NCBI GenBank assembly: GCA_018266355.1
Contig: JAFEAP010000020.1
Coordinates: forward strand, 62,001-126,000
Direction of reading: 5' to 3'
Source: Bdellovibrionales bacterium
GTDB lineage: Bacteria > Bdellovibrionota > UBA1018
DNA: 64,000 bases
A program made the translations under genes and the position numbers. Of the stretch, positions 16,853-23,947 are shown piece by piece; the stretch's first letter is position 1; every line of letters starts with the position of its first letter. The notes under the pieces are model-generated. The model saw nothing but the letters and a program-made list of their open reading frames with translations. It was not told the DNA's origin and made no database searches.

Positions 16853-17308
16853 ATGTCGAAAATCGTCATCAAGAAAAAATCCAATAACCGCGGCTTCTAC
16901 AAGCGCCAGGCCGGCGTCGTGAACAAGGTCGAGCTCGTCGAAAAGAGCACGATGACCACCAAGTTCCCGCAATTCACCGCGGGCGACACCGTCAAGGTGC
17001 ACGTGAAGATCAAGGAAGGCGACAAAGAGCGGACGCAGGCCTACGAAGGTCTCGTGATCGCCCTTTCGGGCAAGGGCGCTTCGCGCTCCTTCACCGTCCG
17101 CAAGATGTCCCACGGCGTGGGCGTCGAGCGGATCTTCCTCTTCTCGTCCCCGAAGGTCGCGAAGATCGACGTCCAGCAGGTCGGTAAAGTCCGCCGCGCG
17201 AAACTCTACTACATCCGCGCCCTCGAAGGTCGCGCCGCGAAGATCGAACGCGAAGTAGAAACCCAAGCCCAAGTCGCGGCTTCCGAAGCGGCGAAGGCGA
17301 AGAAGTAA
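16853..17308 (+). CDS. rplS: 50S ribosomal protein L19
   Basis: 151 residues. The core is clear: FPQFTAGDTVKVHVKIKEGDKERTQAYEGLVIA, SFTVRKMSHGVGVERIFLFSSPKVAKIDV and RRAKLYYIRALEGRAAKI. Relative to a standard L19 (about 115) there is an N-terminal extension of about 25 residues (MSKIVIKKKSNNRGFYKRQ) and a C-terminal Ala/Glu/Lys tail of about 20. L19 sits at the 30S-50S interface. In the operon it follows the RNA methyltransferase and precedes rnhB. Confidence 0.95.
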   Translation: MSKIVIKKKSNNRGFYKRQAGVVNKVELVEKSTMTTKFPQFTAGDTVKVHVKIKEGDKERTQAYEGLVIALSGKGASRSFTVRKMSHGVGVERIFLFSSPKVAKIDVQQVGKVRRAKLYYIRALEGRAAKIEREVETQAQVAASEAAKAKK

Positions 17309-17348
17309 GTCGAGTGAGTAGGTTCGCCCGGCTCGGGCGAATCGTTCT

Positions 17349-18131
17349 ATGAAGAACACGCGTAAGCCCGCGTCTTTTTCGGAATCCACGGCCCGTAAAC
17401 GCGGTCCGCTATCGGCGTCGCCGACTCTGGAATTCGAACGAGGCGCGGGCTTTCCGCTTTCCGGAGTCATCGGCGTCGACGAAGTCGGCCGCGGGTGCCT
17501 CGCCGGTCCGGTCGTGGCGGCGGCAGTGCGGCTCAAGCCCGAGTGGGACCTCCCGCTCGCGGAGCTCGTGAAGCTCCACCCGGCGATCGCCGCGATCACC
17601 GATTCGAAAGCCGTCACGCCGAAGAAGCGAGCGGAACTCGCACCGTGGATCCGCGCGAACGTCGCCGCGTTCGGGATCGGACACGCGACGGTCGAGGAGA
17701 TCGACCGGATGAACATCTTCCACGCCTCGCACCTCGCGATGAAACGCGCGGCGGACGCGGCCGGCGAATACGCGCACGTGCTCGTCGACGGAAACGTCGT
17801 CCCCGTTCATTTCCGGGGGGGTGCGGCCACCGCGATCGTGAAGGGCGACCTGCGTTCGCTTTCGATCGCCTGCGCCTCGATCGTCGCGAAAGTCCATCGC
17901 GACGACTGGATGGCACGCCTCGCACTCGATCATCCGGGCTACGGACTCGAAGTCCACAAAGGTTACGCGACTCCGGTGCACCGGCGCGCGCTCAATTCGC
18001 TCGGCGCGGCCGAGATCCATCGCCGATCGTTCGCGCCCGTGCGCGAAGCGCTCGGACTCCCGCCGCTCGAGGCGGGATGGGCCAAGCTGGAACGGGAGTT
18101 GAATCCTCCGTTCCCGGATGAGCCCTTCTAA
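17349..18131 (+). CDS. rnhB: ribonuclease HII
   Basis: 260 residues. The active-site motifs are present: GVIGVDEVGRGCLAGPVVAAAV (catalytic Asp-Glu), ITDSKAVTPKKR (Asp), and ASIVAKVHRDDWM followed by GYGLEVHKGYATPVHRRAL. It removes RNA from RNA-DNA hybrids and misincorporated ribonucleotides. The N-terminus has about 35 extra residues before the core. Its end overlaps yraN by 14 bases, the usual rplS-rnhB-yraN arrangement. Confidence 0.95.
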   Translation: MKNTRKPASFSESTARKRGPLSASPTLEFERGAGFPLSGVIGVDEVGRGCLAGPVVAAAVRLKPEWDLPLAELVKLHPAIAAITDSKAVTPKKRAELAPWIRANVAAFGIGHATVEEIDRMNIFHASHLAMKRAADAAGEYAHVLVDGNVVPVHFRGGAATAIVKGDLRSLSIACASIVAKVHRDDWMARLALDHPGYGLEVHKGYATPVHRRALNSLGAAEIHRRSFAPVREALGLPPLEAGWAKLERELNPPFPDEPF

Positions 18132-18531
18132 GCGCCTCGCGTCCGCCTCGTCTTCCCGTTATTTTCCGAGTCGTGTCCAGATCGGTGCGCGCACCGAGCG
18201 GGCGGCGCTCGAATTCCTGCACGCGAACGGGTGCCGGTTGGTCGCGCGAAACGTTCGATTCCGGGTCGGCGAAATCGACCTCGTCGTACGCGACGGCCGC
18301 GAGCTCGTCTTCGTCGAGGTGCGCGGACGCGGCGAAGGTTCTCTCGAAACCCCGGAAGCAGCGTTGCCGTTCGCGAAACGAATGAAGCTCTGGCGTGCGA
18401 TCGAGCTCTATCTCCTCCGGCAGGACGCCGCCGAGCGGGCCGGCGTGGCCGGAATCCGGGTCGACTTCCTCGCCACCGACGGCGCGAAGTGGACGTGGTT
18501 CAAGAACGTCGAACTGCGCTCGGGTGGTTAG
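18118..18531 (+). CDS. yraN: UPF0102 (YraN) family nuclease-fold protein
   Basis: 137 residues. Family motifs: IGARTERAALEFLHANG, ARNVRFRVGEIDLVVRDG and LVFVEVRGRGEGS. The usual motif is VFVEVKxR, part of a PD-(D/E)xK nuclease-like core; here the Lys is Arg, which may alter or remove catalysis. It overlaps rnhB by 14 bases. Cellular role of the family is not settled. Confidence 0.85.
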   Translation: MSPSKRLASASSSRYFPSRVQIGARTERAALEFLHANGCRLVARNVRFRVGEIDLVVRDGRELVFVEVRGRGEGSLETPEAALPFAKRMKLWRAIELYLLRQDAAERAGVAGIRVDFLATDGAKWTWFKNVELRSGG

Positions 18532-18566
18532 TCCGGGTCGTCGGGCCAAAAATCTCGGCTCGAGGG

Positions 18567-18595
18567 TTGTCGCTCCGGAAAGCGCCCCTTATGAT
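18567..18595 (+). promoter_or_regulatory. sigma70-type promoter predicting a leaderless transcript
   Basis: TTGTCG (18567-18572), 17-base spacer, TATGAT (18590-18595). Counting seven bases on gives a transcription start at 18602, which is the A of the ATG of the next gene. No ribosome-binding site fits that start. Confidence 0.55.
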
Positions 18596-18601
18596 GGATG
18601 C

Positions 18602-19018
18602 ATGCGGATTTTTCCGGCTCTCCGGGTCCGACGTTTCGCCGTTTGCTCGCTCCTGATCGTCGCCGTGCTCGGGCTGCGGCCCGCTCCGGCTTACGCGCTT
18701 CGCGACCGGACGATCGTCCTGCGCGCGGCGGGAAGCGGCGCCGTGCTCGGCCTCGGAATCGGGCTCGTGACGTCGGTCGTCTCGAAGGGATCGAACGCGG
18801 CCGTCTACGGGCTCGTCGCGGGCGCGATCGCGGGAACGATCTACGGATTCGTCCTCGTGAAAAAGCGCGAACAGCTGAATGCCGGGATGACTTACGCGTC
18901 CGCGGACGGGCCGCTCGACCTCATCGAGATCCGGAACGCCGAGCGTGACGCGATTCTCGCGCGCAGCCGTCCCCCGCGCGTCGAGTTCGCGTTGCCGATT
19001 CCCGTGTACCGGTTCTAG
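18602..19018 (+). CDS. small membrane protein with glycine-zipper segments
   Basis: 138 residues. There is a hydrophobic N-terminus (about 13-32, possible signal peptide ending AYA), then two Gly-rich hydrophobic segments, AGSGAVLGLGIGLVTSVV and YGLVAGAIAGTIYGFVLV, resembling glycine-zipper membrane helices, then a polar tail ending in VEFALPIPVYRF. No family recognised. The stop overlaps the stop of the convergent gene by 4 bases. The promoter upstream suggests translation from a leaderless mRNA. Confidence 0.7.
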   Translation: MRIFPALRVRRFAVCSLLIVAVLGLRPAPAYALRDRTIVLRAAGSGAVLGLGIGLVTSVVSKGSNAAVYGLVAGAIAGTIYGFVLVKKREQLNAGMTYASADGPLDLIEIRNAERDAILARSRPPRVEFALPIPVYRF

Positions 19019-20283
19019 CGGACGAAGTCGCGGAAGTGGTCGCCGAAATCCTCGGCGGCGTGAAAGAGCGTCCGGCAGGAACGGTTCACCGAGCGGCGGA
19101 CGGTGCCGATCACGCGATCGATCGGATCGAAGATCGCGTCGAGCGCGACGGCGACCTTGTCGGGGGCGCGGGTGAGGGCTTGGTAGACGCCGAAGTAGGT
19201 CCCGAGGATCCCGAACGTGGTCGCGCGGACCTTGTAGACGGTGAGGTCGAGCAGGACCGGGAAAGTCCCGGCCGAGTCGAGCATCTGCCAGGGCGTGAGC
19301 AGGAAGAAGTTCGCGAGGTAGAGGCGAGCGAAGTGGATCGGGTCGTTCAGGAACGCGCGATCGCGCGCGCCCATGACGAGGGCGTCGAGCCCGCTGATCG
19401 CGAGCGAGAAGGAGACGATCTGCGCTTGGCCGGCCCAGGAATCGATCGGGTCGAAGCCGGGCGGCGTGCCGGACATCAACCTTACGATCTCGCCGATCAG
19501 GATCCCGTAGATTTGGCGGCGGACGAAGAGCGTGCCTCTCCCGATCGGGGCGCCGGGTTTCCGCAGGTTCAAGCTGAAGACGTTCGTGATCCCGCGCGCG
19601 AACGCGGCGTGGAACGTCGAGAGCGCGGTTTGGAACGAGGCGAGCCCGGTGGCGAGGAGAGGATTGATCCCCGGCGTGGAGAACCAGGTCGAGAAGGAGG
19701 TGATCCCGCGATACGCGCCGACGATCACGCCGGTTCGGATGTCGTGGGTCGAGGGGCGCACGAGCGCGCGGCGGAAGGCCTCGCCGAGGCCGGTCGTCTT
19801 CTCGGCGGCGTCGATCTTCACCCGGGAACGCGCGATCCTTTTCACGAGCGTTTCGGGAGCGCTCGCCTTCGGCGGCACCGGCACGACGGCGAACTCGAGG
19901 CGCGCGGGCGAGTTCCCGTTCACCGGCCCGAGTTTCGTCGCGATCGCGCGGAGGCGCTTCGCGAGCCGGCGGCCTTTCGCGATTCCTTCCGGCGTGTCTT
20001 CGGCGAAGACGTCGACCGGGTGGGCGGACTCGCCGGCGGGCAGGGAGCCGAGGATTCCCCTCAGCGCCTCGGTCGGACCGGATTTTTCGTCGATCGCGCC
20101 GTACCCGTATTGGAATCGGACGGGCTCGGGTTTCGCGCCGGGTTCGGCCGTGGTGCCGACGACGAGCTCTCCCGCCGAGGGCGCGAAAACGTCTTCGGCC
20201 CCGTCTTCCGCGACCGCCGAAGCGGAGAGGAAGACGAGGCCGAAAAGAAAGGAAAAGGCGATTCGATGCGGGGAGAGGGCCAA
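19015..20283 (-). CDS. exported/membrane protein of unknown function
   Basis: 422 residues with a signal peptide (FSFLFGLVFLSASAVAEDG). The region 30-170 is soluble, and the C-terminal 230 residues contain several moderately hydrophobic segments (TFGILGTYFGVYQAL, FARLYLANFFLLTPW, IVSFSLAISGLDALVMG) and repeated Arg/Asp pairs. No family recognised. It lies 25 bases downstream of the STAS gene on the same strand and is probably co-transcribed with it. Confidence 0.65.
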   Translation of the reverse strand: MALSPHRIAFSFLFGLVFLSASAVAEDGAEDVFAPSAGELVVGTTAEPGAKPEPVRFQYGYGAIDEKSGPTEALRGILGSLPAGESAHPVDVFAEDTPEGIAKGRRLAKRLRAIATKLGPVNGNSPARLEFAVVPVPPKASAPETLVKRIARSRVKIDAAEKTTGLGEAFRRALVRPSTHDIRTGVIVGAYRGITSFSTWFSTPGINPLLATGLASFQTALSTFHAAFARGITNVFSLNLRKPGAPIGRGTLFVRRQIYGILIGEIVRLMSGTPPGFDPIDSWAGQAQIVSFSLAISGLDALVMGARDRAFLNDPIHFARLYLANFFLLTPWQMLDSAGTFPVLLDLTVYKVRATTFGILGTYFGVYQALTRAPDKVAVALDAIFDPIDRVIGTVRRSVNRSCRTLFHAAEDFGDHFRDFVR

Positions 20284-20308
20284 GGGCCGGTTCGCCTGGT
20301 CGCCGGGC

Positions 20309-20674
20309 CTATTGTTCGATGAGCGGTTTCACCGGCGCGATGGCCGATTCCGCGTCGGCGAATTCGAAGGTCTGCTCGTCGTCGTAGGCGCGCATGACTT
20401 TCTTGAACTCGCTCGAAGCTTTCAGGATCCGCGCCTTTTGGTCGGTGCGGACGCCGAAGTCCTTCAGCGTTTGGATGAACTGGGTGATGCCGCTCGATCC
20501 GACGAACTCGAGGTTCTCCATGTCGAAGATCACCTTCGTGGGGGTGGAGTCCGTCTTCGAGGCGGTCGCGATCTTCTTCAGGTTCTCCTTGAAGGGCTCC
20601 TGGGTTTCGTAATCGAGTTTTCCGTCGACCGCGACGACGATGGTGTCGCCGACTTTCTTGATTTGCGCTTTCAT
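20309..20674 (-). CDS. STAS-domain protein (anti-sigma-factor-antagonist type)
   Basis: 121 residues forming one STAS domain: GDTIVVAVDGKLDYETQEPFKENL, KVIFDMENLEFVGSSGITQFIQTL and KARILKASSEFKKVM. The Ser in GSSG is the usual phosphorylation site in SpoIIAA/RsbV-type proteins. No partner anti-sigma kinase or phosphatase is in the window, so its pathway is open. Divergent from rsmI with 52 bases between starts. Confidence 0.85.
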   Translation of the reverse strand: MKAQIKKVGDTIVVAVDGKLDYETQEPFKENLKKIATASKTDSTPTKVIFDMENLEFVGSSGITQFIQTLKDFGVRTDQKARILKASSEFKKVMRAYDDEQTFEFADAESAIAPVKPLIEQ

Positions 20675-20726
20675 GGATCTTTTTCTCCCTCGTTCAATGG
20701 GCCTAAAAAGATTATGCTTCGGGGAG

Positions 20727-21656
20727 ATGGCCAGCCAAAAGAGGCAAGAATTGCCGAAAAAAACCGGGAAAGCCGGCGGCGTGCTTTACGTCGTCGCGAC
20801 CCCGATCGGGAACCTCGAGGACCTGACGCCGCGAGCGCGAAGGGTGCTCGGTCAGGTCGACGGGGTGCTCTGCGAGGACACGCGCATGACGGCGAAGCTC
20901 CTGAACGCGGCCGGAGTCGAGCGGGAGGACGGCGGGAGTTTCGAGGGCCGGCTCGGACGGTTCGATCAACACGCTTCGGAAGGCCGACTCGACGGGGTGG
21001 TCGAGCGACTCGCGAGCGGCGAGAATTTGGCGCTCGTTTCGGACGCGGGAACGCCCGCGATCAGCGATCCGGGGGCGGAACTCGTCGCCCGGGTCCGAGA
21101 GGCCGGGTTCACGGTGGTCCCGATTCCCGGAGCCTCGGCGCTGACCGCGTTTCTCGCGGGCGCGGGGTTCGTCGAAGGGACCCCGGTCTTCCGCGGATTC
21201 TACCCGCGGAAGGCGAGCGAGCGCGCGGCCGAGATCGCGGCGCTCGAGCGACTGCCGTTCGGCGCGGTCGCGGTTTGGTTCGAGTCGCCGGAACGGATCC
21301 GCGAAGCGGTGGAGTCGCTCGCCGAGCGCCTGCCGGAGGCCCGGGCGACGGCGGCGAAGGAACTCACGAAGCTCCACGAGCGTTTCTATAGCGACTATTT
21401 AAAGAACTTAGTTTCGCATATCCATCGCGCCGACGCCGACGGTGAAATTCGCGGCGAGTGGGTGATCGGCGTCGCTTTCCCGGCTCGTCCCGAGTCGACC
21501 GAAGAGGACGGGGGAGTTTGGGAAAAGGCGCTGATTTGCCTGATAAATTCGGGGATTTCCGCTTCCCGGGCCGCTCGGGAAGTCAGTCAGGTTTTTGGCA
21601 TTTCGCGGAATGCGGTCTACGCGCGCGCCGTCGCCCTCGCGAATACGCGCGATTAG
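20727..21656 (+). CDS. rsmI: 16S rRNA (cytidine1402-2'-O)-methyltransferase
   Basis: 309 residues from ATG 20727. Motifs: VLYVVATPIGNLEDLTPRARRVL, DGVLCEDTRMTAKLL, LVSDAGTPAISDPGAELV, VPIPGASALTAFLAGAGF and ELTKLHERFYSD. RsmI modifies C1402 in the decoding centre. A C-terminal segment of about 50 residues (LINSGISASRAAREVSQVFGI) resembles a helix-turn-helix and is found in many RsmI proteins. In-frame starts upstream (20640, 20697) fall in the divergent STAS gene or its leader. TATGCT at 20713-20718 is a possible -10 box very close to the start. Confidence 0.92.
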   Translation: MASQKRQELPKKTGKAGGVLYVVATPIGNLEDLTPRARRVLGQVDGVLCEDTRMTAKLLNAAGVEREDGGSFEGRLGRFDQHASEGRLDGVVERLASGENLALVSDAGTPAISDPGAELVARVREAGFTVVPIPGASALTAFLAGAGFVEGTPVFRGFYPRKASERAAEIAALERLPFGAVAVWFESPERIREAVESLAERLPEARATAAKELTKLHERFYSDYLKNLVSHIHRADADGEIRGEWVIGVAFPARPESTEEDGGVWEKALICLINSGISASRAAREVSQVFGISRNAVYARAVALANTRD

Positions 21657-21708
21657 GGGCCGCCGGACGGCAGTCAAAAATGCGTCTAAAAATTATTTTA
21701 GCCGACCG

Positions 21709-21738
21709 TTGACCCGGCTCCCGAAAATTCCCTACACT
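21709..21738 (+). promoter_or_regulatory. sigma70-type promoter for a short terminated RNA
   Basis: TTGACC (21709-21714), 18-base spacer, TACACT (21733-21738). Transcription would start near 21745. The terminator at 21802-21845 follows about 60-100 bases later, before the HD-GYP gene. Confidence 0.7.
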
Positions 21739-21744
21739 AAGAGT

Positions 21745-21845
21745 GTGGTTGTGGATGAATCCAAGGATGGATTCGGGGAGAAAAATTAAAAACTCTCGCG
21801 GGCCTCAGTGACGTCAGGATGACTATCACTGAGGCTGTTTTTTTT
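21745..21845 (+). ncRNA. candidate CsrA/RsmA-binding small RNA (or terminated leader of the HD-GYP gene)
   Basis: About 100 nt between a good promoter and a strong terminator. Hairpin 1 is a perfect 6-bp stem, GAATCC (21757-21762) and GGATTC (21769-21774), with the hexaloop AAGGAT. The terminator hairpin has an inner stem GTC/GAC (21813-21815, 21821-21823) presenting AGGAT in its loop. These loops match the ARGGAT core favoured by CsrA. Five GGA triplets occur in the RNA. This is the architecture of CsrB/RsmY/RsmZ-type decoy RNAs, though smaller. The alternative is a transcription attenuator for the gene at 21895. I see no coding potential. Confidence 0.5.
21802..21845 (+). terminator. rho-independent terminator of the candidate small RNA
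   Basis: A perfect 10-bp stem, GCCTCAGTGA (21802-21811) and TCACTGAGGC (21826-21835), is followed by TG and eight T (21838-21845). It ends 49 bases before the HD-GYP start, so it would end the short RNA or act as an attenuator. Confidence 0.9.
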
Positions 21846-21894
21846 AGGCGGAACGGCAAGGAAGCCGGATCTCCTCCACGAAGGAAAGTCGCAA

Positions 21895-22986
21895 ATGGAT
21901 GTGCGTAAACCGAGTCCCCTAGGGGGCGCCACCGTCGAAAATTCCGCCGAAACTACGGCGGCGAACGAAACGACCGTCGTCGCGGCGGATTCCGCGGCGA
22001 TCGCCGCCGTCGCGAACGCGCTCGGCTTGCTCGGCTCGTTCGCCTCCGATCTTCTCGGACTCTCCGAGCGCGAGGCGATCCGCGCGCTCGTCGGCCGCAC
22101 CGTGAAGCGTTTACTCGCGGTCGAGACCGCCCATGTTTTCTTTTCGGCGGCGGAGTCGTCGGAAGATTCCGTCCACCTCGTCTTCGCCACCGGCGCCGCG
22201 CGGGTGCGGAATCGCGTCGAAGGCGACGCCGAATGCCTCGTCGCCGTCCGCGGGGCGAGCGGCGTGATCGCGGTACTCCGCGCCGCCGACCGGTCGGATT
22301 GGACCCCGTTTACGGCGGCCGACATTTCGGTTCTCGAATCGCTCGGCATGCAGCTCGGTCTGCGTCTCGAGAACCTGCGCCTCGAAGGGGAACTCGCGCG
22401 CCACCAAGCGAGCTCCGTGCAGGCGCTCGCCGCCGCGATCGAAGTGAAGGACCGTTATACTTCCGGCCACACGAAGCGGGTCGGCGCGTACGCGGACGCG
22501 ATCGTCGGATACCTCCCGATCATCGACACCGAAAAAGAGAAGATCCGGCTCGCGGGCGTCCTTCACGACATCGGTAAGATCGGGGTGCCCGATCGGATCC
22601 TCCTGAAGCCCGATCGGCTCACCGACGCCGAATGGGACGAGATGCGGCTCCACACCGAGGCGGGCTTCGACATCGTCTCGCGCGTCGCGGGTCTCGAGGA
22701 GATCGCCGAGATCCTCCGCCATCATCACGAGCGGTGGGACGGTAGCGGATATCCTCGCGGACTGCGGCGAGAGGAAATTCCGTTCGCTTCCCGCGTGATC
22801 GCGGTCGCCGACACGTTCGACGCCATCGTCACCGATCGCCCGTACCGGCCGGCGATGCATCCCCTCGAGGCTCGCCGGATCATCCTCGGGCACTCGGGGA
22901 CGCATTTCGATCCCGTCGTCGTCGCGGCATTCGAAGCGGCCTTCGTCGAATTAGAGGCTGCCGCTCTCACTCCGCTGGAAATATAA
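21895..22986 (+). CDS. HD-GYP-domain cyclic-di-GMP phosphodiesterase with N-terminal GAF-like region
   Basis: 363 residues. Residues about 35-165 look like a GAF-type sensor domain. Residues about 175-355 are an HD-GYP domain with HDIGKIGVPDRIL (His224, Asp225), ILRHHHERWDGSGYPRGL (GYP at 285-287) and VIAVADTFDAIVTDRPYRPA. Such proteins hydrolyse cyclic-di-GMP, and metal-binding residues are intact. AAGGAAAG (21881-21888) is a good ribosome-binding site. The terminated RNA directly upstream may control its expression. Confidence 0.9.
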   Translation: MDVRKPSPLGGATVENSAETTAANETTVVAADSAAIAAVANALGLLGSFASDLLGLSEREAIRALVGRTVKRLLAVETAHVFFSAAESSEDSVHLVFATGAARVRNRVEGDAECLVAVRGASGVIAVLRAADRSDWTPFTAADISVLESLGMQLGLRLENLRLEGELARHQASSVQALAAAIEVKDRYTSGHTKRVGAYADAIVGYLPIIDTEKEKIRLAGVLHDIGKIGVPDRILLKPDRLTDAEWDEMRLHTEAGFDIVSRVAGLEEIAEILRHHHERWDGSGYPRGLRREEIPFASRVIAVADTFDAIVTDRPYRPAMHPLEARRIILGHSGTHFDPVVVAAFEAAFVELEAAALTPLEI

Positions 22987-23050
22987 GCCGTCCGGTCGGA
23001 ATTAATGCTGCGTTTCATCGAATGGAGCGGGGTAGCTTCAGAGCCATCCT

Positions 23051-23947
23051 ATGGCATGGTTCGACGATCTGAAGACGCCGCGCATTAAGTCGCAAGTTTC
23101 CGAACGCACATCGAAAGTTCCGGAAGGGCTCTGGGTGAAGTGCGCGTCCTGCGGCGAAATCCTGCAGACGAAGCAGCTGCGCGAAATGCTCCAAGTCTGC
23201 TCCGAGTGCGGACACCACTTCCGCATGACGGCCGCCGACCGCATCGCCATGCTCACCGACGAAGGCACGTTCGACGAGTACGCGGAAGACCTCGTCTCGA
23301 CCGACCCGCTCGAGTTCGACGATTTGAAACCGTATAAGTCCCGGCTTCACGCCGCCGCCGTTTCGACCGGCGTGAAAGACGCGTGCGTGGTCGGCAAGGC
23401 GAAGCTCGGAGGGATCCCGTTCCACCTCGGCGTCTTCGAGTTCAAATTCATGGGCGGGTCGATGGGCGTCGTCGTCGGCGAGAAAATCACGCGCCTCTTC
23501 GAACAGGCCCTCGAGGAAAAGCTGCCGGCGGTGACGATCTCCGCTTCGGGCGGCGCCCGGATGCAGGAGGGGATCCTCTCGCTCATGCAGATGGCGAAGA
23601 CCTCCTCGATCGTCGAGAAAATGCGCGAAGAGGGAATTCCGTTCCTCTCGATCGTGACCGACCCGACGACCGGCGGGGTGGCGGCGAGTTTCTCGATGCT
23701 CGGCGACCTCGTGATCGCCGAACCGAACGCGCTCGTCGGCTTCGCCGGCCCGCGCGTGATCCAGCAGACCATCCGCCAGGCGCTCCCTCCGGGGTGCCAG
23801 CGCAGCGAGTTTCTCGTGAAGCACGGTTTCGTCGACCGGATCGTCCACCGGAAGGACCTCGCGCACGAAGTCCGCGAGTGGATGTGGCGTCTCGGTTACC
23901 GGACGTGCCGGTTCCCGGAAATGAAGAGCGTGACGAGGAAGTCTTGA
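23051..23947 (+). CDS. accD: acetyl-CoA carboxylase carboxyltransferase subunit beta
   Basis: 298 residues. An N-terminal zinc ribbon has Cys31, Cys34, Cys50 and Cys53. Carboxyltransferase motifs follow: VVVGEKITRLFEQAL, TISASGGARMQEGILSLMQMAKTS, IVTDPTTGGVAASFSMLGD and GFAGPRVIQQTIRQALP. Length typical. It forms the A2B2 carboxyltransferase with AccA (not in window) for malonyl-CoA synthesis. The stop overlaps the lptD start. Confidence 0.97.
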   Translation: MAWFDDLKTPRIKSQVSERTSKVPEGLWVKCASCGEILQTKQLREMLQVCSECGHHFRMTAADRIAMLTDEGTFDEYAEDLVSTDPLEFDDLKPYKSRLHAAAVSTGVKDACVVGKAKLGGIPFHLGVFEFKFMGGSMGVVVGEKITRLFEQALEEKLPAVTISASGGARMQEGILSLMQMAKTSSIVEKMREEGIPFLSIVTDPTTGGVAASFSMLGDLVIAEPNALVGFAGPRVIQQTIRQALPPGCQRSEFLVKHGFVDRIVHRKDLAHEVREWMWRLGYRTCRFPEMKSVTRKS

